Positions 48,055 through 55,621 of a stretch of DNA of 64,000 nt are shown in pieces. The stretch comes from Geitlerinema sp. BBD 1991-9. Lineage in GTDB: Bacteria > Cyanobacteriota > Cyanobacteriia > Cyanobacteriales > Geitlerinemataceae. The position numbers and the translations under genes are program-made. The stretch spans positions 1 to 64,000 of the forward strand of contig LWRO01000018.1 in NCBI GenBank assembly GCA_001657325.1, given 5' to 3'. The notes beneath the pieces are model-generated. The model did no database searches and had not been told where the DNA came from. It saw nothing but the letters and a program-made list of their open reading frames with translations. Positions within the stretch are counted from its first letter, which is position 1, and the number at the start of each line of letters is the position of its first letter.

Positions 48055-48690
48055 TAAAACTTGATATTGAAAAAGATCGACAACACTAATTTTTCTTCGG
48101 TTATTCTGAAGATAAATAATAATTAGACGATCCTGCTCTTCTGTCAAAGTAAGTCCGTATAGTCTTTTCAGATCGAATAGCAACTCCGTATAGTTTTGTC
48201 CATCAGCATCGGATATTGCTAAGGTAATTAGATCTGGGTCAGAAAGTTTCCCATCTCCATTCGTATCCTCTTTAATAATGGTGTACGTCAGCCATCGGAC
48301 TTCTGGAGAATCGGCATTGCATTGACTGCGGCTTGCAGATTGATAGATTTCGCGATCCGGTTGTGGAAACTGAACCGTGTCGAGAATCTGATAATCGTTG
48401 GTATTGATTAACTTAAGCCACGACACAGTTCTGGTATTCAAAAAAAGGTAGTTGTGGACGTGCCTTCTCGGGCCTGAAGATGGAGAAAAAACCCTTTCCC
48501 CCTCTCTCGATTGGATAGGTGCTTTGAGGAATGCCGTTCCAGGTAAACATTCAAATTGTCCGAGAAAAAATGAAGGCTTTTCTTATTCCTGAGCTGTCGA
48601 TCGTGATGACGAGCGGTCAGTACAAGCCGTACAGATCCCCAACAGAGCAGAAGCGAGCAAAAGCAATATCTTTATATGCAGAGATTTCAT
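48028..48690 (-). pseudogene. Lipoprotein-like gene interrupted by one in-frame stop
   Basis: Reading the minus strand from ATG 48690 gives a lipoprotein-type signal (MKSLHIKILLLLASALLG, then ICTACTDRSS), which stops at TAA 48585-48583 (codon 36). The same frame continues without another stop to TAG-type end at 48028, giving HNYLFLNTRTVSWLKLINTN, WLTYTIIKEDTNGDGKLSDP (an EF-hand-like DTNGDGKLS loop), ISDADGQNYTELLFDLKRLYG and a conserved-looking tail. The whole would be about 220 residues. Reading this as one gene with a nonsense mutation explains both halves. I recall similar uncharacterised cyanobacterial proteins but no named family. A sequencing error or stop readthrough is possible. Confidence 0.72.
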
Positions 48691-49197
48691 CGCTACAGTC
48701 CACTAGCCTCCTGTCTACTATTTGCTAACATCTATCTTTCCTCCTGACGCTCGAAAGTTTGAAGCGAATCTTCATCAGTTTCGGCATCAGCAGCTTCTCA
48801 GTTTACAACAGTGAGGAGATCGTGAGATTGAGTGCTATAAATTCATTTTGTTAATCGATATCGTTCTGCAACGATCTCTTTTTTTATGTATTTTATACTA
48901 GCATTAAGATTGCAAAAAAGCATCTTATGCCGAGTATTACCAAGCATTAAAGCAAAGCTGATAAGCGCCCAAGCAAAGCTGAAAGTACGGACTTTTCAGG
49001 AAGTCCACCATCGCGCCAATCTCACAAACACTAAAATTTTTCCAAGGTGGCTAGCGATCTCGGTGCTGCCTCCTCATCACTGACTGAAGATTGTATTTTG
49101 CCCAACTTTATCCCCTACTGTATGCCAATGTATGCCAAATTTATCCCGAATCGCTAGGATCGTTCAGTTAAACTGACATAGCAGGCGATTTCCTGTT
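48691..49197. other. Intergenic region between the broken lipoprotein gene and the DUF928 gene
   Basis: 507 bases with no gene that I can support. AGGAGG on the minus strand (near 48710) lies 16 bases ahead of the lipoprotein ATG. A terminator-like hairpin at 48860-48887 is listed separately and has no known gene in front of it. The rest, to 49197, is AT-rich and featureless apart from short A and T runs. Confidence 0.5.
48860..48887 (+). terminator. Orphan intrinsic terminator
   Basis: ATCGTT (48860-48865), loop CTGC, AACGAT (48870-48875), then CTCTTTTTTT. It is a strong plus-strand terminator, but no plus-strand gene ends upstream of it within 4 kb other than in antisense to the broken lipoprotein gene. 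Confidence 0.65.
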
Positions 49198-49998
49198 ATG
49201 CAAAGGCATAACTCCACTATGATTTCCCTTGGATTTATTGCATCGATCGCCCTGATTGCAGGTGCAAGTCAACTCGTGACCTTTGAGACTCCTTCCACGA
49301 CTCCCAGCGACCTCAAATCGACGGAAGAAGAGACAAATGCCTTGGAAACAGGCGGTCTCAGGTTTACCCCTCGCGACCTCGAGCCGACGGAGGGCGAAAC
49401 AGGCGGAACGGGTGCTCGCGGCACGTTGCGCAGTGGTGATTCCTGTGTTGTTCCCGATGAAAATATCGTGTTGCTCGCGCCGCCTCAAAGTCCGTTAGCA
49501 ACTGCTATGTTCCCCGGCTTTCTCGCTGTGTTACCTCCACGGTCACGACCTGTCGATCGAGGGGAACTGCGAATCATGGACGACGAAGGAACGCTTTACC
49601 GTGCGAGGTTTTTACTTCCCGACAATCCCGGCGTCGTTCAACTGCCGATGTCGGAAATTCCCGAGTTAGAACCGGGCGTTCCCTACGAATGGTCGGTGAT
49701 GATTCTGTGCGACGAGAGCGATTACGGCCAAAATCCCATTGGCGTCGGATACTTCTACTTGGCAGAACCGACACCCGAAGTTCGCGCAACCCTCGGAGAC
49801 GAGACTTGTTCCGAACAAATCGATCTGTGTGCTAACGATGGCATTTGGTACGATCCCGTCGCTGGCTTGTTTGAGGCGCGACTAGCCAATCCCGATGACG
49901 AAACTCTCGCAGCAGATTGGCAGTCGTTATTGGAATCCGTCGATCTCGGAGATTACGCTAGCAAGCCGCTGGTGGGTAGCCTAGAACTCGAAGAGTGA
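49198..49998 (+). CDS. DUF928 domain-containing exported protein
   Basis: The 266-residue protein has an N-terminal hydrophobic signal segment (MISLGFIASIALIAGASQLV). The DUF928 pattern follows: PRDLEPTEGETGGTGARGT, ENIVLLAPPQSPLATA, PVDRGELRIMDDEG and the block EPGVPYEWSVMILCDESDYGQNP. The family is cyanobacterial and exported, and almost always precedes a CHASE2-domain gene, as here (25-base gap). That suggests a partner for the extracytoplasmic sensor. The start used is 49198; ATG 49219 (MISLGF) is an alternative that leaves a tighter signal peptide. Confidence 0.87.
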   Translation: MQRHNSTMISLGFIASIALIAGASQLVTFETPSTTPSDLKSTEEETNALETGGLRFTPRDLEPTEGETGGTGARGTLRSGDSCVVPDENIVLLAPPQSPLATAMFPGFLAVLPPRSRPVDRGELRIMDDEGTLYRARFLLPDNPGVVQLPMSEIPELEPGVPYEWSVMILCDESDYGQNPIGVGYFYLAEPTPEVRATLGDETCSEQIDLCANDGIWYDPVAGLFEARLANPDDETLAADWQSLLESVDLGDYASKPLVGSLELEE

Positions 49999-50023
49999 TT
50001 CAACACAGATTCAACACATAACG

Positions 50024-52219
50024 GTGGTTGGGCAAAGGTTCCGAACTTGGCTTTGGCAGTGGCGCGGTGTCGCCATCTCGGTTCCCTGTGTCACGCTTGT
50101 TTTGGCAGTTTTACGCGGGATAGGATGGCTGCAACCGCTGGAACTGGCTGCTTACGATGCCTTATTGCGTTCGCGTCTCAGCCCTGACGGGGAGTCGCGT
50201 GTCGCAATCGTGGGTATAACGGAACGGGATATGACAGAAACCCTCGATCGACCGATTCCCTCAGACGTAGAACTCGCGCAACTCCTCGAAACGATTCGCA
50301 ACGCCCGACCTCGTGCCATCGGACTCGACATTTACCGCGATTTACCTCATCCGCCGGGGACAGATCGCCTCGAACGGGTATTTTCAACAACCCCCAACCT
50401 CATTGGCATTCGCAAACTCATCGGACGTCCGGGAAATTTTCCCGTGGCTGCGCCTCTTATACTTAGCGAAGCAGGACAGGTGGGGGCAAACGACGTACCC
50501 CTCGATCGAGATGGTCGTATCCGACGAGCGTATTTGTTCGTGAAATCGATCGAGGGCGAAACCGTTGCAGGATTGGGATTGCGTCTGGCTGAATTGTATT
50601 TAAAATCGGAAGGACTCGAACCGGAAGCGACACCGGACGATCCCAATACGATGCAGTTGGGGGGAGCGCGATTCGATCGATTTGAACGTCATGACGGCGG
50701 CTACGTTCGCGCAGACGATAGCAGTTATCAAATCCTCATTAACTATCAAAATACCTCGTTCGATCGAGTTTCGTTAACAGATGTCATATCGGGGCGTGTT
50801 TCACCTGAATTTTTCTTCGATCGTGTGGTTTTAATTGGTTATGTTGCAGAAAGTGCGAACGACTTTCACTTAACCTCGATCGGGAATATTGCAGGGGTTG
50901 AAATTCAAGCTCAGATCGCATCGCATATTATTGCCATGGCCTTCGGCGAGCGTCCTGCAATTCGCACGTTGTCTGAGCCTTTGGAATGGTTGTGGATCGT
51001 CACTTGGATCGCGATCGCATCAATTTTGAGTTGGAGCAAACGCCACGTTTTTGAAGCATCTCGCGTTTCGTTTGGGTTAATTGCGGGTTGGGGAATGTTA
51101 GGTTTCGGTGTCGTCGTTGCGGCATACTTCGCCTTTCAGATCGGTTGGTGGTTGCCCCTCGTTCCACCGTTTCTCGGCGTGTTCAGTTCGGCGGCGGCCA
51201 TTGCAATTTATCTGGCTGCGGGTGCGACACAGATGCGTCGTATTTTCGGACGCTATCTGACCGATGAAGTCGTGACAACGCTGTTGGAAACGCCAGAAGG
51301 ATTGAATTTTAAATGCCAGCGTCAAACGGTCACGATTTTAATGTCTGACTTGCGTGGATTTTCGACAATTTCAGAGCGTCTTTCTCCCGAGCGAGTGGTC
51401 GAGCTACTTGATATTTATTTAGGAAAAATGACGGATATTATTACATCTTATAACGGCACGATCAACGAATTTGTTGGTGATGGAATTGTCGTGTTTTTTG
51501 GCGCGCCAACTTCAGCAGAAGACGATATCGATCGATCGATTGCTTGTGCGCTGTCGATGCAGCTTGCTATGCCGGAAATCAACCAAAAACTCGCACGGCA
51601 AAATCTACCGAGCGTTCAAATGGGAATTGGCATTAACACCGGAGAAGTTGTCGTTGGCAATATCGGATCTTTAAAGCGAGCCAAGTGGTCGGTCATTGGG
51701 ACTCATATTAATCTCGCTTCGCGAATTGAGTCTTGCACCGTTGGCGGACAAATTTTAATTTCAGATTCAACCCAAAACAGTGCTTTAAGCGATCTGAAGA
51801 TCGATCGAACTCTAACCATTGAAATGAAAGGGTTTGAAAAACCGATTTTAATTCACGAAGTCTGTGGAATTTCAGGAAGATACAACCTAAAGCTTCCCAG
51901 GCTTGAAGACGATTGGATCGCTTTAACCTCTGAAATTCCGATTTATTATAAAGAGCTATCGGGGAAATCGATCGACGATCGAATGTTTGTCGGTCATATT
52001 ACGAAACTCTCGAAACGGGGGGCAGAAATCCGGGGAAGTTCGGTTGAGGAATTGCTCACGAATTTAAAAATTCATTTAATCGAATCGTCCGAATCGTACG
52101 CAGGGGATATTTACGCGAAAGTGATGGAACACAGCGATCGAGATGAGGTCACGTTTTACGTTCGGTTTACTGCTGAAACCCCTCAACTCGATCGATTGCT
52201 ATCCAAGTCTTTGCAGTGA
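50024..52219 (+). CDS. CHASE2 sensor-class III nucleotide cyclase
   Basis: The 731-residue protein starts at GTG 50024. A first membrane segment is followed by an extracytoplasmic CHASE2 domain (about 40-310: AAYDALLRSRL, RVAIVGITERDM, RAIGLDIYRDLPHPPGT), then three membrane helices (about 325-400) and a class III cyclase domain (about 430-600). Metal-binding Asp442 (MSDLRGFS) and Asp486 (EFVGDGIVVFFG) and the transition-state pair Asn563/Arg567 (INLASR) are present. The purine-specifying positions are Glu482 and Ser556, unlike the Lys/Thr or Lys/Asp of adenylyl cyclases. The gene lies 25 bases downstream of the DUF928 gene. A cyclase is clear; whether it makes cAMP or cGMP is open. Confidence 0.92.
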   Translation: MVGQRFRTWLWQWRGVAISVPCVTLVLAVLRGIGWLQPLELAAYDALLRSRLSPDGESRVAIVGITERDMTETLDRPIPSDVELAQLLETIRNARPRAIGLDIYRDLPHPPGTDRLERVFSTTPNLIGIRKLIGRPGNFPVAAPLILSEAGQVGANDVPLDRDGRIRRAYLFVKSIEGETVAGLGLRLAELYLKSEGLEPEATPDDPNTMQLGGARFDRFERHDGGYVRADDSSYQILINYQNTSFDRVSLTDVISGRVSPEFFFDRVVLIGYVAESANDFHLTSIGNIAGVEIQAQIASHIIAMAFGERPAIRTLSEPLEWLWIVTWIAIASILSWSKRHVFEASRVSFGLIAGWGMLGFGVVVAAYFAFQIGWWLPLVPPFLGVFSSAAAIAIYLAAGATQMRRIFGRYLTDEVVTTLLETPEGLNFKCQRQTVTILMSDLRGFSTISERLSPERVVELLDIYLGKMTDIITSYNGTINEFVGDGIVVFFGAPTSAEDDIDRSIACALSMQLAMPEINQKLARQNLPSVQMGIGINTGEVVVGNIGSLKRAKWSVIGTHINLASRIESCTVGGQILISDSTQNSALSDLKIDRTLTIEMKGFEKPILIHEVCGISGRYNLKLPRLEDDWIALTSEIPIYYKELSGKSIDDRMFVGHITKLSKRGAEIRGSSVEELLTNLKIHLIESSESYAGDIYAKVMEHSDRDEVTFYVRFTAETPQLDRLLSKSLQ

Positions 52220-52238
52220 CCCGTCACCAGTCATCAGC

Positions 52239-52286
52239 GATCGGCTATCAGTTGGCAACCCCTAGATCGCCAACTGATAGCCGATC
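52239..52286. terminator. 18-bp inverted repeat, bidirectional terminator candidate
   Basis: GATCGGCTATCAGTTGGC (52239-52256) and its perfect reverse complement (52269-52286) flank a 12-base loop. It lies between the convergent cyclase and Nif11 genes, three bases before the Nif11 stop. There is no long T run on either side, so it may instead protect transcript ends. Confidence 0.7.
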
Positions 52287-52288
52287 TC

Positions 52289-52543
52289 CTACTCGTTTGA
52301 ATGGTTTCGATCGATCCAATTTACACTTCGCAACCACGGCCAGATCCCCGTTTGACGTCGTGTGTGTACGCCGAGACTGTGCGCGTGTGCCACGGCCTCG
52401 AGTTCCGCTGTCGAGAAATCGTAGCCCAACTGACGTGCAACGTTTAAAAACTCTTCGGGATTCTGCACGTCGTTAAACTGTTCTCGAAGTTCTGAATGAT
52501 AGAGGGCATCGGAAAGAAACTTTTCTGCACTTTCTTTAGACAT
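52289..52543 (-). CDS. Nif11 domain-containing small protein
   Basis: The 84-residue protein has the Nif11 helical pattern: ESAEKFLSDALYHSELREQF, NPEEFLNVARQLGYDFSTAELEAVAHAH. The tail, RRQTGIWPWLRSVNWID, is a conserved extension of a cyanobacterial subgroup. Nif11 domains occur as leader peptides of ribosomally made natural products, but this one has no Gly-Gly cleavage site, no Cys/Ser/Thr-rich core and no modification enzyme nearby, so a leader role is unlikely. The start is ATG 52543. It is a single gene, convergent with the cyclase gene. Confidence 0.85.
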   Translation of the reverse strand: MSKESAEKFLSDALYHSELREQFNDVQNPEEFLNVARQLGYDFSTAELEAVAHAHSLGVHTRRQTGIWPWLRSVNWIDRNHSNE

Positions 52544-52765
52544 GACACACTGCTCAAATTGTTGTTGGGTCGCTTACAATATCGGTTGAGAGTTGAGCCA
52601 GTCTCATCATCGCATCATCTTTCTATCTCTCGCCTCTCACGCAATTATATTTTTAAACTTCCGAGCGCTAATATAATAACCCGGTAATATGCTGTCGCTC
52701 GCCAACTATTTTCAGGGCGATCGCAAAAAACCGACTCTGACGGATGACGGATTCCCGTAAAAACC

Positions 52766-53986
52766 TTACTCTGGCAGAGTCCACTCTCGTGGCGACGATG
52801 ACGCATCGTAACCACCGGTTCGCATCAGTCGATCGAGTTCGCTCGGATCGGGTGAGACTTTCTGAGCGTCTTCGATCGTGATACTACCATCGAGAATTTC
52901 TTTGTACAGAGCTTGGTTGAGAATTTGCATGCCCTCCATCGTGTCAGTTTTCATCAAGGCAAAGGCTTCGTCTTCCATGCCTTTGATCAAGAAATCCTTC
53001 ATAGCTGGAGTATTGATGAGGATATCGTGAACGGCAACCCGTTTTCGATCGGTCGTAGGAAGTAACAGTTGCGCCACCACCGCCACCAAAGACTCGACAA
53101 GTTGCACCCGCATAATGGGCTGTTCGTCGGGTGGGTATAGGTTTAGCAGACGGTTGACTGAGTCGATCGCGTTGCGCGTGTGCAGAGTTCCTAAGACTAA
53201 GTGTCCTGTTTGGGCAGCTTGCAGTGCCGTGTTAATCGTGATTCGATCGCGCATTTCCCCGATGAGGATGACGTCGGGATCTTCGCGCAACACAGCCCGT
53301 AGTGCTTGGTGGAATTCTAGGGTGTGTAGTCCTACTTCCCGCTGACTGACGAGACATTGTTTCGACGAGTGAACGAACTCGATCGGATCTTCAATCGTCA
53401 CGATGTGTTTGTTCGCCTTCTCGTTCAAGTAGTCGATCATCGCCGCCATCGTTGTTGATTTCCCCGATCCCGTCGGTCCTGTCACGAGGATTAATCCTTG
53501 GGAATAAGAGATAATCTTTTTAAGAACTTGCGGCAAGCGTAGCGCGTCGATGGTTGGAATATCCAACGTAATCAGTCGCAGTACTATCGCACCGCCAGTT
53601 AGAGAGTCGAAACAGTTCACCCGACAGCGAACTAAACCGGGGTAAAAGATCGCCGTATCGAGTTCTTTTTCCTGGGCAAATCGCCGACGCTGTTCGGGGG
53701 TGAGAATTTCGGCGATGTACTGCTCGAAAATGGCTTCGGTGACGAGGACTTCGTTGTCCGTTTCGACCATTTTGCCCCGAATCCGCAAACGTGGCATCTC
53801 ACCAACGCGGATATGAACGTCAGAGGCGTTCGCGTCAAAGGCGTGTCGAACGAGTTTTTTAATCGACGTGTTAGGATCGGCAATTCGGGATGCTGCGGGG
53901 GTGCGTCTCGGGGGGGGTGGGGGGGGTTGTTTGTGTGCGATGGGCGGTTTGGCACCTGTCGGCGAGCTGGGAATGGGATCGCTCAT
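52766..53986 (-). CDS. pilT: PilT-like type IV pilus retraction ATPase
   Basis: The 406-residue ATPase has a proline-rich N-terminal tail (about 1-40), then SIKKLVRHAFDANASDVHIRVG and RIRGKM (PilT N-domain). The RecA-like domain has Walker A LVTGPTGSGKSTTMAA, the Asp box IVTIEDPIEFVH, Walker B DPDVILIGEMRD and the His box TGHLVLGTLHT. PilT hexamers power pilus retraction and motility. The usual PilT C-terminal motif AIRNLIRE is AMKDFLIKG here, so it may be the PilT2-like paralogue of cyanobacteria rather than the main motor. No other pil gene is adjacent. The start is ATG 53986. Confidence 0.9.
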   Translation of the reverse strand: MSDPIPSSPTGAKPPIAHKQPPPPPPRRTPAASRIADPNTSIKKLVRHAFDANASDVHIRVGEMPRLRIRGKMVETDNEVLVTEAIFEQYIAEILTPEQRRRFAQEKELDTAIFYPGLVRCRVNCFDSLTGGAIVLRLITLDIPTIDALRLPQVLKKIISYSQGLILVTGPTGSGKSTTMAAMIDYLNEKANKHIVTIEDPIEFVHSSKQCLVSQREVGLHTLEFHQALRAVLREDPDVILIGEMRDRITINTALQAAQTGHLVLGTLHTRNAIDSVNRLLNLYPPDEQPIMRVQLVESLVAVVAQLLLPTTDRKRVAVHDILINTPAMKDFLIKGMEDEAFALMKTDTMEGMQILNQALYKEILDGSITIEDAQKVSPDPSELDRLMRTGGYDASSSPREWTLPE

Positions 53987-54294
53987 GGATCGTAACTCCG
54001 AAAACGAAGGATAGGATGAAGTGGTTGATGCTGACCACTCGTAGAAATTGCTTCGATTCTATACCACAGTTCAAAGTGACTTGAATTCGGAAAACTGTCT
54101 CGATCGATACTCTTACCTACCCTTGGCATGGGTTTGACACCATAGGGTGTAAAAATCCAGTTTACAAAATCTCTAACTTCAAACCCCGCTCTAACTCAGT
54201 AAAAACAGTCGATCGACGCTCTCCGGGCAAAAATAAGGCTTGCAACGTCACCACCCACTGTTCTCTGTTCGCGACTCACGGTTCGCTGTAAAAG
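53987..54294. other. Intergenic region between pilT and the DUF4332 gene
   Basis: 308 bases of divergent control region. It contains runs of mixed composition and no supported gene or clear palindrome. Confidence 0.5.
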
Positions 54295-54735
54295 ATGTCT
54301 CTTTCTTCTGACTCATCACTGCAAACACCTGGTAACTGGTCGATCGATCGACTGCCGGGTTTAAATGCCGAAGACTGTCAAAAACTCAAAGATCGCAACA
54401 TCTATACAACATACGATCTTCTCGATCGAGCTGGCCGTCGGGATCTCGCGCAATCGCTCGCTGCTGAAATGCAAATTGCCCCGCACTACGTGAAAAAATG
54501 GGTCGCTCTAGCCGATCTCGCCCGCGTCCCTAGTGTTGGCTGTCAGTACTGCGGCTTACTCCTCCACTGCGGCATTCTCAGTACAGCTCAACTCAGCCAA
54601 ACTCCCATTCACAAACTTTATCCCCAACTCCTCCGTCTTCATGTCTCCACCCTACGGCGCAAAGATCTATGTCCCCCCAGAGGTGAAGTCCTCGAATGGA
54701 TTCGATCGGCCCAGTTGGTTACGAAAAGGCTTTAA
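54295..54735 (+). CDS. DUF4332 domain-containing protein
   Basis: The 146-residue protein contains two helix-hairpin-helix-like units: LPGLNAEDCQKLKDRNIYTTYDLLDRAGRRDLAQSLA (about 19-55) and VPSVGCQYCGLLLHCGILSTAQLSQTPIHKLYPQLLRL (about 78-115), as in DUF4332, a family related to DNA-binding HhH domains. The second unit has a Cys pair (CQYC). A nucleic-acid role is suggested by the fold only. The start is ATG 54295. The stop codon TAA is followed within four bases by a heptanucleotide array. Confidence 0.85.
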   Translation: MSLSSDSSLQTPGNWSIDRLPGLNAEDCQKLKDRNIYTTYDLLDRAGRRDLAQSLAAEMQIAPHYVKKWVALADLARVPSVGCQYCGLLLHCGILSTAQLSQTPIHKLYPQLLRLHVSTLRRKDLCPPRGEVLEWIRSAQLVTKRL

Positions 54736-54738
54736 CTG

Positions 54739-54773
54739 GTGACTGGTGACTGGTGACTGGTGACTGGTGACTG
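54739..54773. repeat. Heptanucleotide tandem array, 5 units
   Basis: Five perfect copies of GTGACTG lie four bases after the DUF4332 stop codon and nine bases before the stop of the convergent gene at 54783. It fills the short space between convergent genes. Confidence 0.93.
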
Positions 54774-54782
54774 ACGATGTGT

Positions 54783-55481
54783 CTAACGATTTTTCAACGC
54801 TGCATCTAGCTGTTCGACGATCGATTGCGCGATCGGCTCGAACAATTCGCGTTTCTGTTGCATTTCAGTCTCCGTCCCGCCCGGCGCAACTTCGACTTGA
54901 AACTCCAGCCCCGTTTCCGCGCTGGGAACCAAGCGAATTCGTCCCAAATCTCCGAATTCCGCGTGAGTAAAACAGTAAGCGTACACGCCCTCTGTTTCCT
55001 CCGTCGCCACAGTCACTCCCTCGGGTAACGTGACTGGGAGTGCGTTGACTGACTTCGCCCCTTGGGTTTGAATCGCGCCATCTTCGCGAACCCACATCAC
55101 CTGAAGGCTCGACGGACTCACCATGACGATCGTCGCTTCCGTCTGGGGGTTGTAAGTTGCCACGATATCCGCAACTTCCTGTTTCGTCTCGTCGTCAGCC
55201 ATCCACAACACCGTATTGCTGTGTCCTTGGGCGACGTAATAAATAATCGTCTCTAACTCCTTTTGATCGTAGAGAATCATCCCTCGATCGTCCCTAGCAC
55301 TCGACTGCGCGATCGATTCTTCCACCACGGATGGCAGCAACACGGCGGCCACCTGTTCCCGCATACTGGCGTCCCACGACAGAGGATCGCGAAATCGCAC
55401 TTTCCAATCCTCGGGAACTTTTGCCATCATTCGATCGTAAATGGCAGATGTTACGTCTACAGCTGGGGGAAGAGAAGTCAT
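54783..55481 (-). CDS. Conserved-looking hypothetical protein, unknown function
   Basis: The 232-residue protein lacks a signal peptide and membrane segments. It starts MTSLPPAVDVTSAIYDRMMA, is mixed alpha/beta, and contains YDQKELETIIYYVAQGHSN, VATYNPQTEATIVMVSPSS and a C-terminal LFEPIAQSIVEQLDAALK. Composition and frame usage match neighbouring genes, so it is probably real. I cannot name a family. The start is ATG 55481; the gene is flanked on both sides by heptanucleotide arrays. Confidence 0.75.
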   Translation of the reverse strand: MTSLPPAVDVTSAIYDRMMAKVPEDWKVRFRDPLSWDASMREQVAAVLLPSVVEESIAQSSARDDRGMILYDQKELETIIYYVAQGHSNTVLWMADDETKQEVADIVATYNPQTEATIVMVSPSSLQVMWVREDGAIQTQGAKSVNALPVTLPEGVTVATEETEGVYAYCFTHAEFGDLGRIRLVPSAETGLEFQVEVAPGGTETEMQQKRELFEPIAQSIVEQLDAALKNR

Positions 55482-55515
55482 TAAATCGTTCGCGCTGGCA
55501 ACGCGCTCATCATAA

Positions 55516-55550
55516 CAGTCACCAGTTGTCAGTCACCAGTCACCAGTCAC
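55516..55550. repeat. Heptanucleotide tandem array, 5 units with one variant
   Basis: Units CAGTCAC, CAGTTGT, CAGTCAC, CAGTCAC and CAGTCAC lie between the hypothetical gene start (55481) and the GH25 gene 3' end (55622). Confidence 0.88.
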
Positions 55551-55621
55551 CTGTTGAGGCGTTTCTTACAGTCCATCTTCACTGCTGTTGACTGTTCGCG
55601 GTCAAAGCCTTCTCTTCTCGC

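Noticed and set aside
48531-48728. Plus-strand 65-codon frame
   Set aside because: It is antisense to the signal-peptide part of the broken lipoprotein gene, which explains its openness.
52289-52543. Nif11 protein as a natural-product precursor
   Set aside because: No Gly-Gly cleavage site, no core peptide rich in modifiable residues, and no modification or export enzymes nearby.
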